DNA of 64,000 nt from an uncultured Sphingobacteriaceae bacterium (GCA_946887045.1 CAMPKC010000009.1:1-64000), one strand, 5' to 3'; counted from the stretch's first letter, positions 1 to 12,305 are shown. Translations and numbers: made by a program. Notes: generated from the sequence alone by a model not told the origin.

Positions 1-2
1 GT

Positions 3-1577
<1,575 letters not shown>

Positions 1578-1895
1578 TGTGGGTTTAATGTTGTAGCACG
1601 TTAAACTCTTTGATATATTAATAAAAACAACCCTGAAAGGGCTCTAGATTGGGCAAATTCGGGCTTGTTTTTATTTTGGATTTACTAGAAGTAAAGTCAC
1701 ATATACAAACACCAAAAGGGATACTTTTCAAGGCTTAAATTTTGTGATAAAAAATTAGGACGAAGTCTCTGTTCTCAGAAAGATAGTCTAAGTGGTCCTC
1801 TGGAACACTTAAACTAAGGGTAAAGTAAACTCACTGCCTTAAGATGTCGATCCCGTTGGCTCAGCAATCTTATATCTCAAAGATGATGTAGCCTT
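1578..1895. other. Intergenic region between convergent genes
   Basis: This 318-bp stretch lies between the GH43 remnant and the convergent hybrid kinase. I see no supportable gene. The only structure is a long A/T-rich inverted repeat at 1621-1674, listed separately. Confidence 0.6.
1621..1674. terminator. Possible weak terminator hairpin
   Basis: A perfect 10-bp inverted repeat, ATAAAAACAA at 1621-1630 and TTGTTTTTAT at 1665-1674, encloses a 34-nt loop that itself contains CCCTGAAAGGG. It sits between convergent genes. The arms are AT-rich and there is no separate T-run, so termination activity is uncertain. Confidence 0.28.
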
Positions 1896-4800
1896 TTATT
1901 TTGCCATGCTTGTTTTTTTAAGAACATCAATCAGTTCCTCCATATTTATGGGTTTGGATATGTAATCGTTCATTCCTGCCGATATGCATTCTTCCCTGTC
2001 TTCCGCCATGGCATTCGCGGTCATAGCTATAATTACAGGTTGCCGGTCAAAGTCACTCCTGATTCTTCTTGTTGCACTAATCCCATCTAAAACGGGCATT
2101 TGGACATCCATCAGAACGACCTCATAGGCTCCCTCCGTAAGAATTTCCAAAACTTCCTGTCCATTATTGGCCAGATCAGGCTTATAACCTAGTTTATTCA
2201 GTACTTTGATAATCAATTTCTGGTTAATAAGATTGTCTTCAGCTATCAGAATGTTTAATGGATATTTAACGGCAAACTCCTCAGACAATAAACTAGCTTG
2301 TTTGTCTTCATGTGTGGGCTCTGGCTGGCTAATTTGTTTTAACTCCAATTGTATCACCTTTAATAGTTGCTGCTGTTTTACCGGCTTTGTAAGAACTGCG
2401 GCAAACAGGGCTCCGGATTTTTTTGGACTCTCATCTCCGATAGAGCTAAGCAAAATTATTTTCTGCATTGGATCTGCTTCTTTTATCTTTTTGGAAAGCT
2501 GTATACCATCCAATTCCGGCATCTTCATATCAGTAATTACCAGGTCAAAGTTTTTTTCCCTGTTTAAAATTTCTAATGCTCTTTCACCCGATGATGCGGT
2601 AACTGTACTAAGCTTCCATCGTTCCAGCTGGATTCTTAAAATTTGCAGGTTTGTTTCATTATCGTCTACAATTAAAACCTTTTTCCCTTCTCCCGAAAAT
2701 TCAAGATTTACATGGTGCCGGATCGACTGCTCGCCGGTTTTACAGTGAATGTTAAAACTGAAGATACTTCCTCGTCCTTCTTCGCTTTTAACCTTAATTT
2801 CGCCACCCATTAACTTAATTAATCGTTCGCAGATGACAAGGCCCAAGCCTGTCCCTCCATATTGTCGGGTTGTAGAGGAGTCTACCTGGGAAAAAGCCTT
2901 AAAAAGACGATCGAGCTTATCTTGCGGAATTCCTATTCCTGTATCTTTTATTTCAAAGCCAATTTCCAGATCATCCTGGTTCCGATTAATGAGGTTGACT
3001 CCAAGAAATACTTCCCCTTTATTGGTAAACTTGATAGCATTTCCAATTAAATTTATCAGCACCTGTCTCAACCGCAAGCTATCTGCAAAAAGGGATGGAG
3101 AAACTTGATAATCAATTTGATAAACCAGATCAATGCCAATTTGAGCAGCTTTGCTCGCAAATAAATCCATCACCTCTTCAATACATTTACGCAGGTCGAA
3201 GTGATGCGGGTCTAACTCCATATTTCCTGATTCAATTTTCGAGAAATCCAGAATATCGTTAATTACACTTAATAGGGCTTCGCCGCTGTTGCGGATAGTT
3301 TCAGCGTAATCTCTTTGCTCATCATCTAGTTGGGTGGCGCATAATAGGGAAGACATGCCTAACACTCCGTTCATGGGGGTGCGTATTTCGTGACTCATGG
3401 TGGCTAAAAAAGCGCTTTTAGCTTGATTCGCTTTCACCGCTTCCTCCCGGGCTTGCTGTTCGAGCTCAGATTTTAGCTGTAATTCTTCTGCTTGAACCTG
3501 AAGTTCTTCATTTAGTAGCTGAAGATCTTCCGACTGACTCACAACTTGCTCTGTACGTTCGGTTACCACTTTTTCAAGCTCTGCTTTTTGCGCCCTGATT
3601 TGGCTAGTGCGGTATTTGAAAAAAAAGTAGATGCCGCTTAAAATAATTAAGAAGCTCAATAACCTAAACCACCAGGTTAACCAGAAGGGGGGAGTGATAA
3701 TTATTTTTATAGAATTTCCGGCCATATTCCATACACCATCGTTATTAGAGGCCCTTACGCGAAACGTGTATTCTCCGGGATCTAAATTGGTATATGTGGC
3801 TCTGCGGTTATTACTGGCTTTATTCCAGTTCTTTTCAAACCCTTCAAGAATATAAGCGTACTGGTTTTTTTTCTGCGATATGAAATTTAGCGCTGAAAAT
3901 TCCAGAGTAAATACCGATTGATGATGGTTTAAAGTAATTTCCTTCGTTAAGCTGATGTCGGTTTTTAGTGGAGATTGAGGATCTGAGGAATTAACCGACG
4001 AATTAAAAATTTGAAAATCGGTAAATACTACCGGAGGAGGATTCTTATTTTCTGTGATTTTCTCCGGATTAAAAATTGTAAATCCATTAATTCCACCAAA
4101 AACAAGATCGCCGTTTTTTAGCTTTAAATGTGCATTCATTTTGAATTCGTTGCCCTGAATTCCATCGCTTATATCATATGTTTTTATTGCCTTGGTTTCA
4201 GGGTTATAACTGCAAATTCCATTATTGGTACTTAGCCATAAGTTTCCTTTTCTGTCTTCATAAATTCCATAAATAATATCACTGGGTAAACCGTCTTTGA
4301 CATAGATATTAGAAAACTTCTGGCTTTTTTTATCGAATAAGCTAAGTCCATCACTTGTGCCTATCCATATTCTGCCTTTACGATCTTCAGTTACCGTATA
4401 AAGCTTATCATTGCAAATAGACCGTGGGTCTTTTTCATTATGTGTAAACTTTATCCTTTTTTTACTTTTTCTATCCAGTATTTGAAGCCCGCCCCAGGAA
4501 GCTAAATACAGATTCCCATCGCGGGCATCCAGCATATCTATAATATACATATCTCTTCCATACTCTGCCGCAGGGTAATTAATCAACCGGTTTGCCTTCT
4601 GATCAAAAAGCATCAGGCCGCCAAGTGTTTGTATCCAGATATTTCCCAGCTTATCTTCAAAAAGATACATTACGTTGGGGTCTATTAAATCCTTACCGGG
4701 ACCATTTTTGTCGGTTTTCCTGTAATGGGTAAATTTATTGGTAACAGGATTGTAATGATCGAAGCCTCCATCCCAATACCCAAGCCACATATCCCCCTTC

Positions 4801-5993
4801 CTATCTATTAAAATTGAGGTAACTACGTTGGTACTTATAGTGTTCGCAATAGCAGGTGAAGCCTGATATCTGGTGAATTTTTTAGTGTTTGGGTTGAATT
4901 TATTTAAGCCCCCACCGTCTGTTCCAATCCAGATATTTCCTTGATTATCTTCACATAAGGAAGCTATATTGTTATTGCTTAAACTATTTTGCGATGCCAG
5001 ATTGCTTCTATAGGTGTCAAAATTTCGTTCAGTTAATAAATTTACACCGCCTGCATAAGTACCTATCCAAAACTTTTTGTTCCTGTCTATATATATGTTA
5101 GTTATAGAATTCGAGCTTAAGCTTTCCGGGTCTCCTGTATGATGCGTGTAATTGTAAACCTTAGTTCTGGCTTTATCTATAATATAAAGGCCTTTGTTCA
5201 CTGTTCCAGCCCATATTCTTCCGTATTCATCCTCAATGAAATGGGTAATGATGGCATTTAATTGAGACTTTTTCAGAAAAGGCGCCAGCTTATTTTCTTT
5301 TGGGGAATAGCTATAAATGCCGGTAAGAGTTGCGAAGAGGATATTATGATCACGATCCTCTAGTATTGAGATGACACCTTTTACAGGGATATCTTTTCGC
5401 TCAGTTATTCTTTTTAATTTCGTATCATAGTTGTAAATAAAGTTCTCTCTGGTAACCATCCAGCAAATTCCCCGGGAGTCAATATACAAGGCCGTTATTT
5501 CATCATCCTTTATAAATCCGAAGAGGTATCGGAATTTTTTATCATTCTTGCCTTTTGCATACACATTTGTGCTGGCGGATGTATAAAGCGTTCTATCTTT
5601 ATCTTCAATTAGATTAATTACTCTTGATGACCTCTTAATTTCTGTATGGTTAATGAATGAGTTGGTATTTCTGTCATACCTACAAAGCCCCGAAGCGGTG
5701 CAAATCCAAAGGTCTTTATTAGAATCTTCAAAAATTCGAAAAATTTCATTCTGTGGCAAACTGCTGGAATCATTTAAACGATGTTTAAATACTTTACAGG
5801 AATAACCATCGTATCTGTTTAAGCCATTCTCTGTGCCGATCCATATAAATCCCAGATAGTCTTGTAAGGTGGTTTTAGCGTGACTGTTTGATAAGCCTTC
5901 AAGCACAGAAATCTGGTTAAATCTATAGTTGTAGTTTTGGCAGACCCCCCAAACAGGCAAAACCAGAAATAGTATGAAAAGCTTTTTTAGCAT
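1896..5993 (-). CDS. Hybrid two-component sensor with periplasmic propellers, kinase and two receiver domains
   Basis: This 1365-residue membrane sensor resembles the hybrid two-component systems that detect oligosaccharides in Bacteroidota. In order it has a signal peptide (about 1-18), many two-component-regulator propeller repeats of the type IWIGTxxGGLNxF (about 30-640), a Y_Y_Y domain (about 680-760), a transmembrane helix (about 772-792), and a coiled coil. Then come HisKA with phospho-accepting His868 in SHEIRTP, HATPase_c with DTGIGIP and GGTGLGL, REC1 (Asp1155) and REC2 (Asp1296). The protein ends right after REC2. The C-terminal AraC-type helix-turn-helix usual in this class is absent, so output must go through another protein. 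The AraC regulator gene just upstream on the same strand is a physical neighbour, but it has its own sensor-like N-terminus. Neighbouring glycosidases suggest a plant-glycan signal; that ligand is inference. Confidence 0.9.
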   Translation of the reverse strand: MLKKLFILFLVLPVWGVCQNYNYRFNQISVLEGLSNSHAKTTLQDYLGFIWIGTENGLNRYDGYSCKVFKHRLNDSSSLPQNEIFRIFEDSNKDLWICTASGLCRYDRNTNSFINHTEIKRSSRVINLIEDKDRTLYTSASTNVYAKGKNDKKFRYLFGFIKDDEITALYIDSRGICWMVTRENFIYNYDTKLKRITERKDIPVKGVISILEDRDHNILFATLTGIYSYSPKENKLAPFLKKSQLNAIITHFIEDEYGRIWAGTVNKGLYIIDKARTKVYNYTHHTGDPESLSSNSITNIYIDRNKKFWIGTYAGGVNLLTERNFDTYRSNLASQNSLSNNNIASLCEDNQGNIWIGTDGGGLNKFNPNTKKFTRYQASPAIANTISTNVVTSILIDRKGDMWLGYWDGGFDHYNPVTNKFTHYRKTDKNGPGKDLIDPNVMYLFEDKLGNIWIQTLGGLMLFDQKANRLINYPAAEYGRDMYIIDMLDARDGNLYLASWGGLQILDRKSKKRIKFTHNEKDPRSICNDKLYTVTEDRKGRIWIGTSDGLSLFDKKSQKFSNIYVKDGLPSDIIYGIYEDRKGNLWLSTNNGICSYNPETKAIKTYDISDGIQGNEFKMNAHLKLKNGDLVFGGINGFTIFNPEKITENKNPPPVVFTDFQIFNSSVNSSDPQSPLKTDISLTKEITLNHHQSVFTLEFSALNFISQKKNQYAYILEGFEKNWNKASNNRRATYTNLDPGEYTFRVRASNNDGVWNMAGNSIKIIITPPFWLTWWFRLLSFLIILSGIYFFFKYRTSQIRAQKAELEKVVTERTEQVVSQSEDLQLLNEELQVQAEELQLKSELEQQAREEAVKANQAKSAFLATMSHEIRTPMNGVLGMSSLLCATQLDDEQRDYAETIRNSGEALLSVINDILDFSKIESGNMELDPHHFDLRKCIEEVMDLFASKAAQIGIDLVYQIDYQVSPSLFADSLRLRQVLINLIGNAIKFTNKGEVFLGVNLINRNQDDLEIGFEIKDTGIGIPQDKLDRLFKAFSQVDSSTTRQYGGTGLGLVICERLIKLMGGEIKVKSEEGRGSIFSFNIHCKTGEQSIRHHVNLEFSGEGKKVLIVDDNETNLQILRIQLERWKLSTVTASSGERALEILNREKNFDLVITDMKMPELDGIQLSKKIKEADPMQKIILLSSIGDESPKKSGALFAAVLTKPVKQQQLLKVIQLELKQISQPEPTHEDKQASLLSEEFAVKYPLNILIAEDNLINQKLIIKVLNKLGYKPDLANNGQEVLEILTEGAYEVVLMDVQMPVLDGISATRRIRSDFDRQPVIIAMTANAMAEDREECISAGMNDYISKPINMEELIDVLKKTSMAK

Positions 5994-6209
5994 AAGGAAA
6001 TGGTGTTTTCGCAGAATAGCTCATTATATAATTAAATTTATGATTATTTGTTTAATTGATAAAGCTATAACCGCCTAAAAATGATGCGTTTGCTTAGAAA
6101 GTTTGTAAAAAAAACATTGTTTCCTAATTTGGAGAACAGAAATGGTCAGACACCCAGTCTGTTTTTGTTTGATAGATAGTATATCAAACCGTGCTAATAT
6201 GCTATGGCC

Positions 6210-7094
6210 CTACACTGTATTAATATTTTGGTTTTTTCTTTTATACCCGCCAGGCGTCATGCCGGTCAGTTTTTTAAAAATTCGCGAAAAGTACGGTAGG
6301 TTTTCAAAGCCAGTTTCTTTAGCTATATCAACATACGGCATATTGGTGGTTGTAATCAGGTATTGAGCCCGTTCAATGCGTTTATCATTAATATAGGAGA
6401 GAGGCCGCTCGCCTGTGTATTGATAAAATAACCTGGAAAAATAGTCAGGATGTTGATTCGCCCTCTCTGATAACAATCTGACGGTGAGATTTTGGCGAAG
6501 GTTAACCTGAATATAACTAATGGCGTCTAGAATTTTTGAAGGGATAGAACTGAGCTTATTCTGTTCGAAGGTTTCAGGCGTCAGGAACCTTGAGGCTAAT
6601 TGCAAGATAATGCCTTGGGTCTCCATAAATACCGACATGCTTTGCATACTGTTTAGTTCCTGATATTCCTTATAGTAAATATTTTTTTCATAGACCTTAG
6701 GATTATTAGACCGGTTAATGCTTCGGCCGGGATTGATGCCAAGAATTCTTTTAAAGTTTTCGATGTCTAACAAACTTGCCTTTAATTTCATTATTGACCT
6801 GTTATTATAGAACAACGAGATGCCATCAGACGATTCTTCAAAAAATTGTATAAAGTATTGACCTAAAGAGTTTGAACAGTGTAGGTTACATAAAGTAAAA
6901 CTGGGTATCAGGTACATATAGCCCGGCTCTAGTTTTACCGTGCTTTCTGAATTTGAAACATGTCCTTCTCCCTCGTCTATCAGATATAATCGGTAATAGG
7001 GGCTGACTATGTTGGTATAATTCCATTTGTTGTCCAGCTTGACATAGTCAACATGTAAAAGAGAAAAAGAGTGCTTTAGAATCCTTCGGCTCAT
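6210..7094 (-). CDS. AraC family transcriptional regulator
   Basis: This is a 294-residue cytoplasmic transcription factor. The N-terminal half looks like a cupin-type effector domain (YRLYLIDEGEGHV, then LEPGYMYLIP). The C-terminal 100 residues carry two helix-turn-helix motifs of the AraC/XylS type (LTVRLLSERANQHPDYFSRL and MPYVDIAKETGFENLPYFSR, followed by TGMTPGGYKRK). It is transcribed in the same direction as the hybrid kinase (216-bp gap) and divergently from the rhamnose mutarotase and fucosidase genes across a 417-bp spacer. Local control of the sugar genes is therefore plausible. The inducer is unknown. Confidence 0.9.
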   Translation of the reverse strand: MSRRILKHSFSLLHVDYVKLDNKWNYTNIVSPYYRLYLIDEGEGHVSNSESTVKLEPGYMYLIPSFTLCNLHCSNSLGQYFIQFFEESSDGISLFYNNRSIMKLKASLLDIENFKRILGINPGRSINRSNNPKVYEKNIYYKEYQELNSMQSMSVFMETQGIILQLASRFLTPETFEQNKLSSIPSKILDAISYIQVNLRQNLTVRLLSERANQHPDYFSRLFYQYTGERPLSYINDKRIERAQYLITTTNMPYVDIAKETGFENLPYFSRIFKKLTGMTPGGYKRKNQNINTV

Positions 7095-7511
7095 ATAAAC
7101 TGGTTTGTGATTGTAAAGTTAATATAATTGTCTGATTTGTGTTGTTTTCATAAAAAGTAGGCGGAGGACGTTTTGTTTTTTTGAATATGATTTGCCGTAT
7201 CTTAGTCAGGTAATTGCCCTGATTTTATCCGTTTGTCTGTTATTCTTTATTTAATATTTCATGTATAATGTTGTATATATGTCGGATTTGTATAAAATAA
7301 AGTCTGTTTGGTGTAATTCAGCGTGGGAGAGTTTATTTAGTTTTGTTTATGCGAATAGCCTTTCCGATCAGCTGTAAGATATTTGCCCAACCTTTATAAG
7401 CCAATAATAAATGGAACTAATTATAAGTTCAAATGCTATCGAAATTGTCGCTAGTCGAAATCGTCTGAGGTTTTATCGACTCCAGCTAGCACCGCATTTT
7501 CATACACATCC
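7095..7511. other. Divergent intergenic region between the AraC gene and the mutarotase
   Basis: This 417-bp AT-rich spacer must hold the start signals for the leftward AraC gene and the rightward mutarotase/fucosidase genes. I found no clear TAnnTTTG element or palindromic operator that I would defend, and no gene. Confidence 0.5.
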
Positions 7512-7857
7512 ATGCACCCAAATTTGAATACAAAAATGAGATACGGTTTAGTGCTGGGCCTGAAGTACGACCTGGCCTTAATTGAGGAGTACGAGCAATG
7601 GCATGAAAATGTGTGGCCAGAAATAAAGGCGGGAATTAAGGCCCTCGGCATCACTGAAATGGAAATTTATCCCACTAACAGGCTTTTTATGATCATGGAA
7701 ACCGGTGCATCTTTTTCGTTTGAAAATAATGAAGCGTGGATATAGAAAATCCTAAAGTTCAGGAATGGGAGACGTTAATGTGGAAATTTCAAAAGCTTAT
7801 ACCTATGCTAAGCCCGGAGAAAAATGGGTGGTAATGGATAAAGTATTTCAATTATAA
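7512..7857 (+). pseudogene. rhaM: L-rhamnose mutarotase-like protein, two frameshifts
   Basis: Small one-domain enzyme family (about 105-115 residues) that interconverts anomers of L-rhamnose or L-fucose. The first frame reads MRYGLVLGLKYDLALIEEYE (ATG at 7536) and then WHENVWPEIKAGIK and MEIYPTNRLFMIMET, all family hallmarks. It stops at 7743-7745. The family sequence continues in the next frame as IENPKVQEWETLMWKFQ, then in a third frame as KPGEKWVVMDKVFQL, ending with TAA at 7855-7857. Each break is explained by one missing A: in GCG(A)TGG near 7736, and in the A-run near 7793. The ATG at 7512 is also possible. It lies upstream of a GH29 fucosidase, which suits a deoxy-sugar mutarotase. 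As read, the product is truncated at 77 residues. Rhamnose versus fucose specificity is not decided. Confidence 0.8.
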
Positions 7858-7941
7858 CAGATGTGTATAGGCTTGCCCTAATAAGTTGGCACTACAGGCT
7901 AATATTAACAAAGTAATAAATCAGAATCATTCGAATTTAGT

Positions 7942-9702
7942 ATGAATAATATCTTTATAAAATCAGCGGTCGCCGTTCTCTTTTTAATCCAATTTAGGGC
8001 AAGCGCGCAACCGGGCGCTAAACCTGCCCAGGTTCCGCCCATTCCCGTGAGTCCGACCAAAGAGCCTGTTAATAGCGTGCCGATGGGCGATTGGAAGACC
8101 TTCCCGGAAATGAAGCTGGATATTCCCATAGCATCCGGGCCTTTCGAACCAACCTGGGAATCCATTGAGAAAAACTACCCTGGCGAGCCGGCCTGGCTTC
8201 GCGACGCAAAGTTTGGTATATGGGTTCATTTTGGTCCTCAGGCTGCCGGTGAAAGCGGCGACTGGTATGCCCGTAAACTGTATTCTCCAGGCAAAAAAGC
8301 TTATGAGAATCACCTGAAAAGATACGGCCATCCCTCAGAAGTTGGCTATAAAGAAGTTTTGCGAGACTGGAATCCAAGCAAGCTGGATCCCGCAAAACTC
8401 ACGAAAATATATCAGGACGCAGGAGCACGTTTTCTTATGATCCAGGGCGTGCATCATGACAATTATGATATGTGGAACTCCCGTTATCAACCATGGAATT
8501 CAGTGAACATGGGGCCCAAACGCGACCTGATAGGCGAGTGGGAAAAGGCTGCACGCGCTACGGGTATACACTTCGGCGTAACTTTTCATCACGAATATAC
8601 ATGGTGGTGGTGGCAAACCGCATTTGGCAGTGATAAAGAAGGAAACAAAAAAGGTGTTCCTTACGATGGCAACCTCAGCCTGGCCGATGGTAAAGGTAAG
8701 TGGTGGGAAGGCTATGATCCCCGCTTGCTTTACGGTATTGACCTCCGCGAATATAAAGGCGTTGAAGAAAAGGCTAATTCTGAATGGTCGCCACCCCCGG
8801 CAGGGATATTTTCAAAACATCTACCTTATGCAAAATGGTACGCCACTCAATGGGCCCTGCGAATGATGGATGTTGTAGAAAATTATAATCCCGATTTTAT
8901 TTACACGGACGGCACAGTGCAGGGGCCTTTTACCGGAGATGGTACCGGCACCGGATTAAAGGCCGATGCCATGCCGCGTGTTATGGCAGACTATTATAAT
9001 CGGACGCTACAGCGCCGGGGCAAAGTAAATACATTCAGCATAGTAAAGTTTCGGCACAAAACGAATGGAACAGTGAACACTGAGGAATTCGGAGTTCCGG
9101 CGGATATTAAAACCGATCAACCCTGGATTGCAGAAGCACCGGTTGGAGATTGGTTTTATGCTCCAAACTTCACCTACGACCCCGGGATGATGATCCGCTA
9201 CGTTATTGAGGCTATAGCACGCGACGGAAATGCGGCACTATCTATTCCAATTTTGCCCGATGGGTCACTCGAGCCTGCTTGCGAGAAAATGTTGAAGCAC
9301 GTTGGAGTGTGGATGCGCCGAAACGGTGAAGCGGTATATGGAAGTCGTGCCTGGGCAATTCCCGGAGAAGGTGAAATGATTAACGGTAAATTAAAAATGC
9401 TTCCCGGAGGTAAATTGGAACGTCGCCATGCAGATTTTAAGTTTAGTGCGCAGGACTTCCGTTTTACAGTCGGCAAAAACGGCGCTCTCTACGCGTTTTG
9501 TATGACTGCACCAGCACCAGGAACCAGGCTAAAGATTAGTTCTCTGGGTAAGAACGCAAAATACCTGGGCAAAACGGTTAAAACGGTTAAGCTTCTGGGG
9601 CATACAGGCAAATTGAAATGGAAACAGATAGCAGACGGACTTGAAGTTATTTGTCCCAAGAAAATGCCGTTTGAAACAGCTATAGTCTTTAAAGTTGAGT
9701 AA
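7942..9702 (+). CDS. GH29 alpha-L-fucosidase, secreted
   Basis: This 586-residue exo-glycosidase should release terminal L-fucose with retention. It has a signal peptide ending near residue 23 (ASAQ), a proline-rich linker, then a (beta/alpha)8 barrel. Barrel motifs are WLRDAKFGIWVHFGPQAAGE, MIQGVHHDNYDMW, GVTFHHEYTWWWW and NPDFIYTDGT; Asp323 in the last motif matches the GH29 nucleophile position. The C-terminal 100 residues look like a beta-sandwich. It is 84 bp after the broken mutarotase. Base composition is visibly richer in G+C than its flanks (32 of 60 bases in 8161-8220), unlike the decayed GH95 gene downstream (19 of 60 in 12121-12180), which may point to separate acquisition. The natural substrate is unknown; fucosylated plant glycans fit the context. 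Confidence 0.9.
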   Translation: MNNIFIKSAVAVLFLIQFRASAQPGAKPAQVPPIPVSPTKEPVNSVPMGDWKTFPEMKLDIPIASGPFEPTWESIEKNYPGEPAWLRDAKFGIWVHFGPQAAGESGDWYARKLYSPGKKAYENHLKRYGHPSEVGYKEVLRDWNPSKLDPAKLTKIYQDAGARFLMIQGVHHDNYDMWNSRYQPWNSVNMGPKRDLIGEWEKAARATGIHFGVTFHHEYTWWWWQTAFGSDKEGNKKGVPYDGNLSLADGKGKWWEGYDPRLLYGIDLREYKGVEEKANSEWSPPPAGIFSKHLPYAKWYATQWALRMMDVVENYNPDFIYTDGTVQGPFTGDGTGTGLKADAMPRVMADYYNRTLQRRGKVNTFSIVKFRHKTNGTVNTEEFGVPADIKTDQPWIAEAPVGDWFYAPNFTYDPGMMIRYVIEAIARDGNAALSIPILPDGSLEPACEKMLKHVGVWMRRNGEAVYGSRAWAIPGEGEMINGKLKMLPGGKLERRHADFKFSAQDFRFTVGKNGALYAFCMTAPAPGTRLKISSLGKNAKYLGKTVKTVKLLGHTGKLKWKQIADGLEVICPKKMPFETAIVFKVE

Positions 9703-9999
9703 AAATAGAGGACTTCGAAAGCCTGGTGAGCCGTTCTACGAGAATCAGTTTAATATGATCCATTTACGCTACCAGTTACTGCCTACACTTATTCTCTTGC
9801 AGGGGGCGGTTAAGATTGAAGTGTTTCCTGCTTCGCCACTAGCTATTTTAAAGAGGATCTGCAATTCGTCTCAATATAATTGAGAGGTGCGTCGGTGTGT
9901 TTTAAGATATTTAAATATAAAAAACAATGATCTACGGGAGTATTGAATTAATGTTTTTATGTCATATAGGGTTAATATAATATATTTAAGCCAATACAA
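9703..9999. other. Intergenic region before the GH28-like gene
   Basis: These 297 bp show no convincing gene. A 62-codon frame overlapping the fucosidase end has no homology I recognise and no initiation context. The 100 bp before 10000 are very AT-rich and probably contain the promoter of the next gene. Confidence 0.4.
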
Positions 10000-11442
10000 A
10001 TGCAAAATAGCATAAAAAGAGTCGCCTTATTTCTGCTGATGTTGTTCAGTTTATCAAATTGTATCTACGCACAGTTGATCACTTACGACGCTCCAGGCGG
10101 AAGTGCTTTAAATACTGATTTTACAGTAAAGGTGAGACAAAAAGGAAAGACCTGGCAATCTATAGCTACCTATCTGGCCACTGTAGCCAGGATGGAAGAC
10201 GGTAGAAAGATGTCTGAAAAAACTTCGTTTGCATATTTTGATTTCTCGGGCGAAGTTGAAGTATCGGTAAGCTATAATAAAGGAAAGGTTGATTCAGCAC
10301 TGGTAAGGCCGCTTTCAGAAGGAAGCGCCCGAGTGAAGGGAAATTCCATAATATTTTCGTTATCCCGCCCGGGAAATTTCTCTATTGAGGTGAATGGAGA
10401 TGTCTTTCACAACCTTCATCTATTTGCCAACCCATTAGAAACATACAATCCTTTGGCATCCGATACCAGTGTAATATATTACGGACCTGGAATTCACAAA
10501 GTTGGTATAGTCAACCTTAAATCAAACCAGACGGTATATATAGCCGGCGGGGCACAGGTAAACGGCAGCTTCAAAATGAATCGTGTTCAAAATGTAAGGA
10601 TATTCGGACGTGGTGTCATTTTTCATCCGGAAGGACCTATAGATATGGTTTTGAGCCGGAATATACATATCGAGGGAGTTATCATGGCAAACACCCTTCG
10701 TAATACTGCAAATATTGCAGAAAGTGACAGCATAAATATAAAAAATCTAAAATCGTTCAGTGATGCAAGATGGGGCGACGGCATTGATATATACTGCAGC
10801 TCGAACGTTCTGATAGACGGGGTATTTATGCGAAATTCAGACGACTGTATCGCTATTTATGGCCACAGATGCCGTTATTACGGGAATGTTAAAAACGTAA
10901 TTGTTCAAAATTCGACTTTGTGGGCCGACGTTGCTCATCCTATTTTTATCGGCACACACGGAGATCCCGCGCATCCTGACACATTGAGCAATATAAAGTT
11001 TACCAATATTGACATTCTCGACCACAATGAGGCACAACTGGATTACCAGGGCTGTATGGCAATCAATGCCGGGGATGCTAACTTTGTGAAGGATGTAAGA
11101 TTCGAAAATATACGGATAGGGAATATTCGGCGTGGAAAACTAGTAAATTTGCGTGTAATGTACAATCGTAAATACAATACCGCGCCGGGAAGGGGTATAG
11201 AGAACATCTATTTTAAGGATATTTCTTATACCGGAAATAATGCCAACCTTGCGGTTTTTACTGGATATGATGAGGCGAGGGGGATCAAAAATATAATATT
11301 TGAGAATCTTAAAATAAATGGGAAAGTCATTTCAGACGATATGCCCGATAAACCAGGATGGTATAAAACGGGCGATATGGCAAATATTTTTGTAGGAGAA
11401 CATGTAGAGGGGCTCAACTTTATTAAATCAAAGAATCCGTAA
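10000..11442 (+). CDS. GH28-like right-handed beta-helix glycoside hydrolase
   Basis: A 480-residue secreted protein with a signal peptide ending near residue 24 (CIYAQ). An N-terminal beta-sandwich-like region (about 25-150) is followed by a right-handed parallel beta-helix (about 160-470) built of repeats such as VRIFGRGVIF and VRFENIRIGNIRRGK. Polygalacturonase-type active-site motifs are recognisable: WGDGIDIYCS, NSDDCIAIYGHR (Asp281 and Asp282), and a downstream GTHGD. This makes a GH28-related exo-acting enzyme on pectic polymers the best guess. The motifs are divergent, so another specificity within the beta-helix hydrolases is possible. It is flanked by fucosidase genes (GH29 upstream, broken GH95 downstream). 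Confidence 0.75.
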   Translation: MQNSIKRVALFLLMLFSLSNCIYAQLITYDAPGGSALNTDFTVKVRQKGKTWQSIATYLATVARMEDGRKMSEKTSFAYFDFSGEVEVSVSYNKGKVDSALVRPLSEGSARVKGNSIIFSLSRPGNFSIEVNGDVFHNLHLFANPLETYNPLASDTSVIYYGPGIHKVGIVNLKSNQTVYIAGGAQVNGSFKMNRVQNVRIFGRGVIFHPEGPIDMVLSRNIHIEGVIMANTLRNTANIAESDSINIKNLKSFSDARWGDGIDIYCSSNVLIDGVFMRNSDDCIAIYGHRCRYYGNVKNVIVQNSTLWADVAHPIFIGTHGDPAHPDTLSNIKFTNIDILDHNEAQLDYQGCMAINAGDANFVKDVRFENIRIGNIRRGKLVNLRVMYNRKYNTAPGRGIENIYFKDISYTGNNANLAVFTGYDEARGIKNIIFENLKINGKVISDDMPDKPGWYKTGDMANIFVGEHVEGLNFIKSKNP

Positions 11443-11588
11443 TCCCGGGAGAGCCTACGAAATGAATATTACCCGCTTAACTTTCTGGTGTTTCAAAGCA
11501 ATTATAAACAAAACCTAGTATATCTCTTAAATAACTGGCGCCTTCATAGCAATAGTATACACCCGCAGACACATCTTATATTTAAAAA

Positions 11589-12305
11589 ATGAGAATACAT
11601 TTATCTGTTTTGTTGAGTTTTGGCTTTCTTGTTTCAATGGCTCAACAACCGTTAAAATCATGGTACACACAGCCTGCCAAGAAATGGTTTGAAGCCCTGC
11701 CTCTCGGAAACGGTAAAATAGGGGCGATGGTATTTGAGGGCATGGAACAAGAGTTAATTCAATTAAACGAATCGACTCTTTGGAGCGGCGGTCCGGTAAA
11801 ATCCAATGTAAATCCCGAGGCTCCTGAGTACCTGACTCAAGTTCGCGAGGCTCTGCTCAAGAAGAAAGAATACGATACTGCTGACAAGCTTACGCGAAAA
11901 ATTCAGGGAATGTATTCACAATCCTATTTTCCTTTAGTTGATTTGGTTATTAAATAGGATTTTAAAGGCGCAAAAGCAAGCGCTTATTATCGTGACCTTA
12001 ATATTGAGAACGCAGTTGCGACTACTAAAATTACTGTAAACGGAGTAGAGTATGTTCGGGAGATATTCATATCGGCTCCTGATAATATTCTGGTGCTTCG
12101 TATAAAGGCGAATAGAAAAGGAGCTTTAAATCTTTCTTTTTATTCTTCCAGCTTGTTGAGACATTCTATTTCTTCGAAAGATAATAATCAGCTTATTGCT
12201 AGCGGAAAAGTGCCTGCGAAGGTAAATCCGAGTTATTATAATCCAAAGGCAAACTTTAAAGATCATTTACAGCGATTGATTGTTAATTCGATTCTAAAGT
12301 TTTAG
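11589..12305 (+). pseudogene. GH95 alpha-L-fucosidase remnant, amber stop and truncated 3' end
   Basis: GH95 enzymes are about 750-850 residues and hydrolyse fucose or L-galactose linkages with inversion. Here a signal peptide (about 1-18) is followed by the family's N-terminal beta-sandwich signatures LPLGNGKIGAMVFEG and QLNESTLWSGGP. After 122 codons a TAG at 11955-11957 interrupts the frame. The same frame then continues with GH95-like sequence (DFKGAKASAYYRDLNIENAV, YVREIFISAPDNILVLRI) to 12305. A CAG codon in place of TAG would restore it. Beyond about residue 230 the similarity fades, and the linker and whole (alpha/alpha)6 catalytic barrel are missing. This is therefore a dead gene with both a nonsense mutation and a large 3' deletion. 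Confidence 0.85.

Noticed and set aside
6167..6189. Inverted repeat GTTTGATA/TATCAAAC as terminator of the AraC gene
   Set aside because: AT-rich and followed by A residues, not T, on the leftward strand; probably chance or a minor site.
9695..9883. 62-codon rightward frame after the fucosidase
   Set aside because: It overlaps the GH29 stop, has no recognisable similarity and no initiation context.
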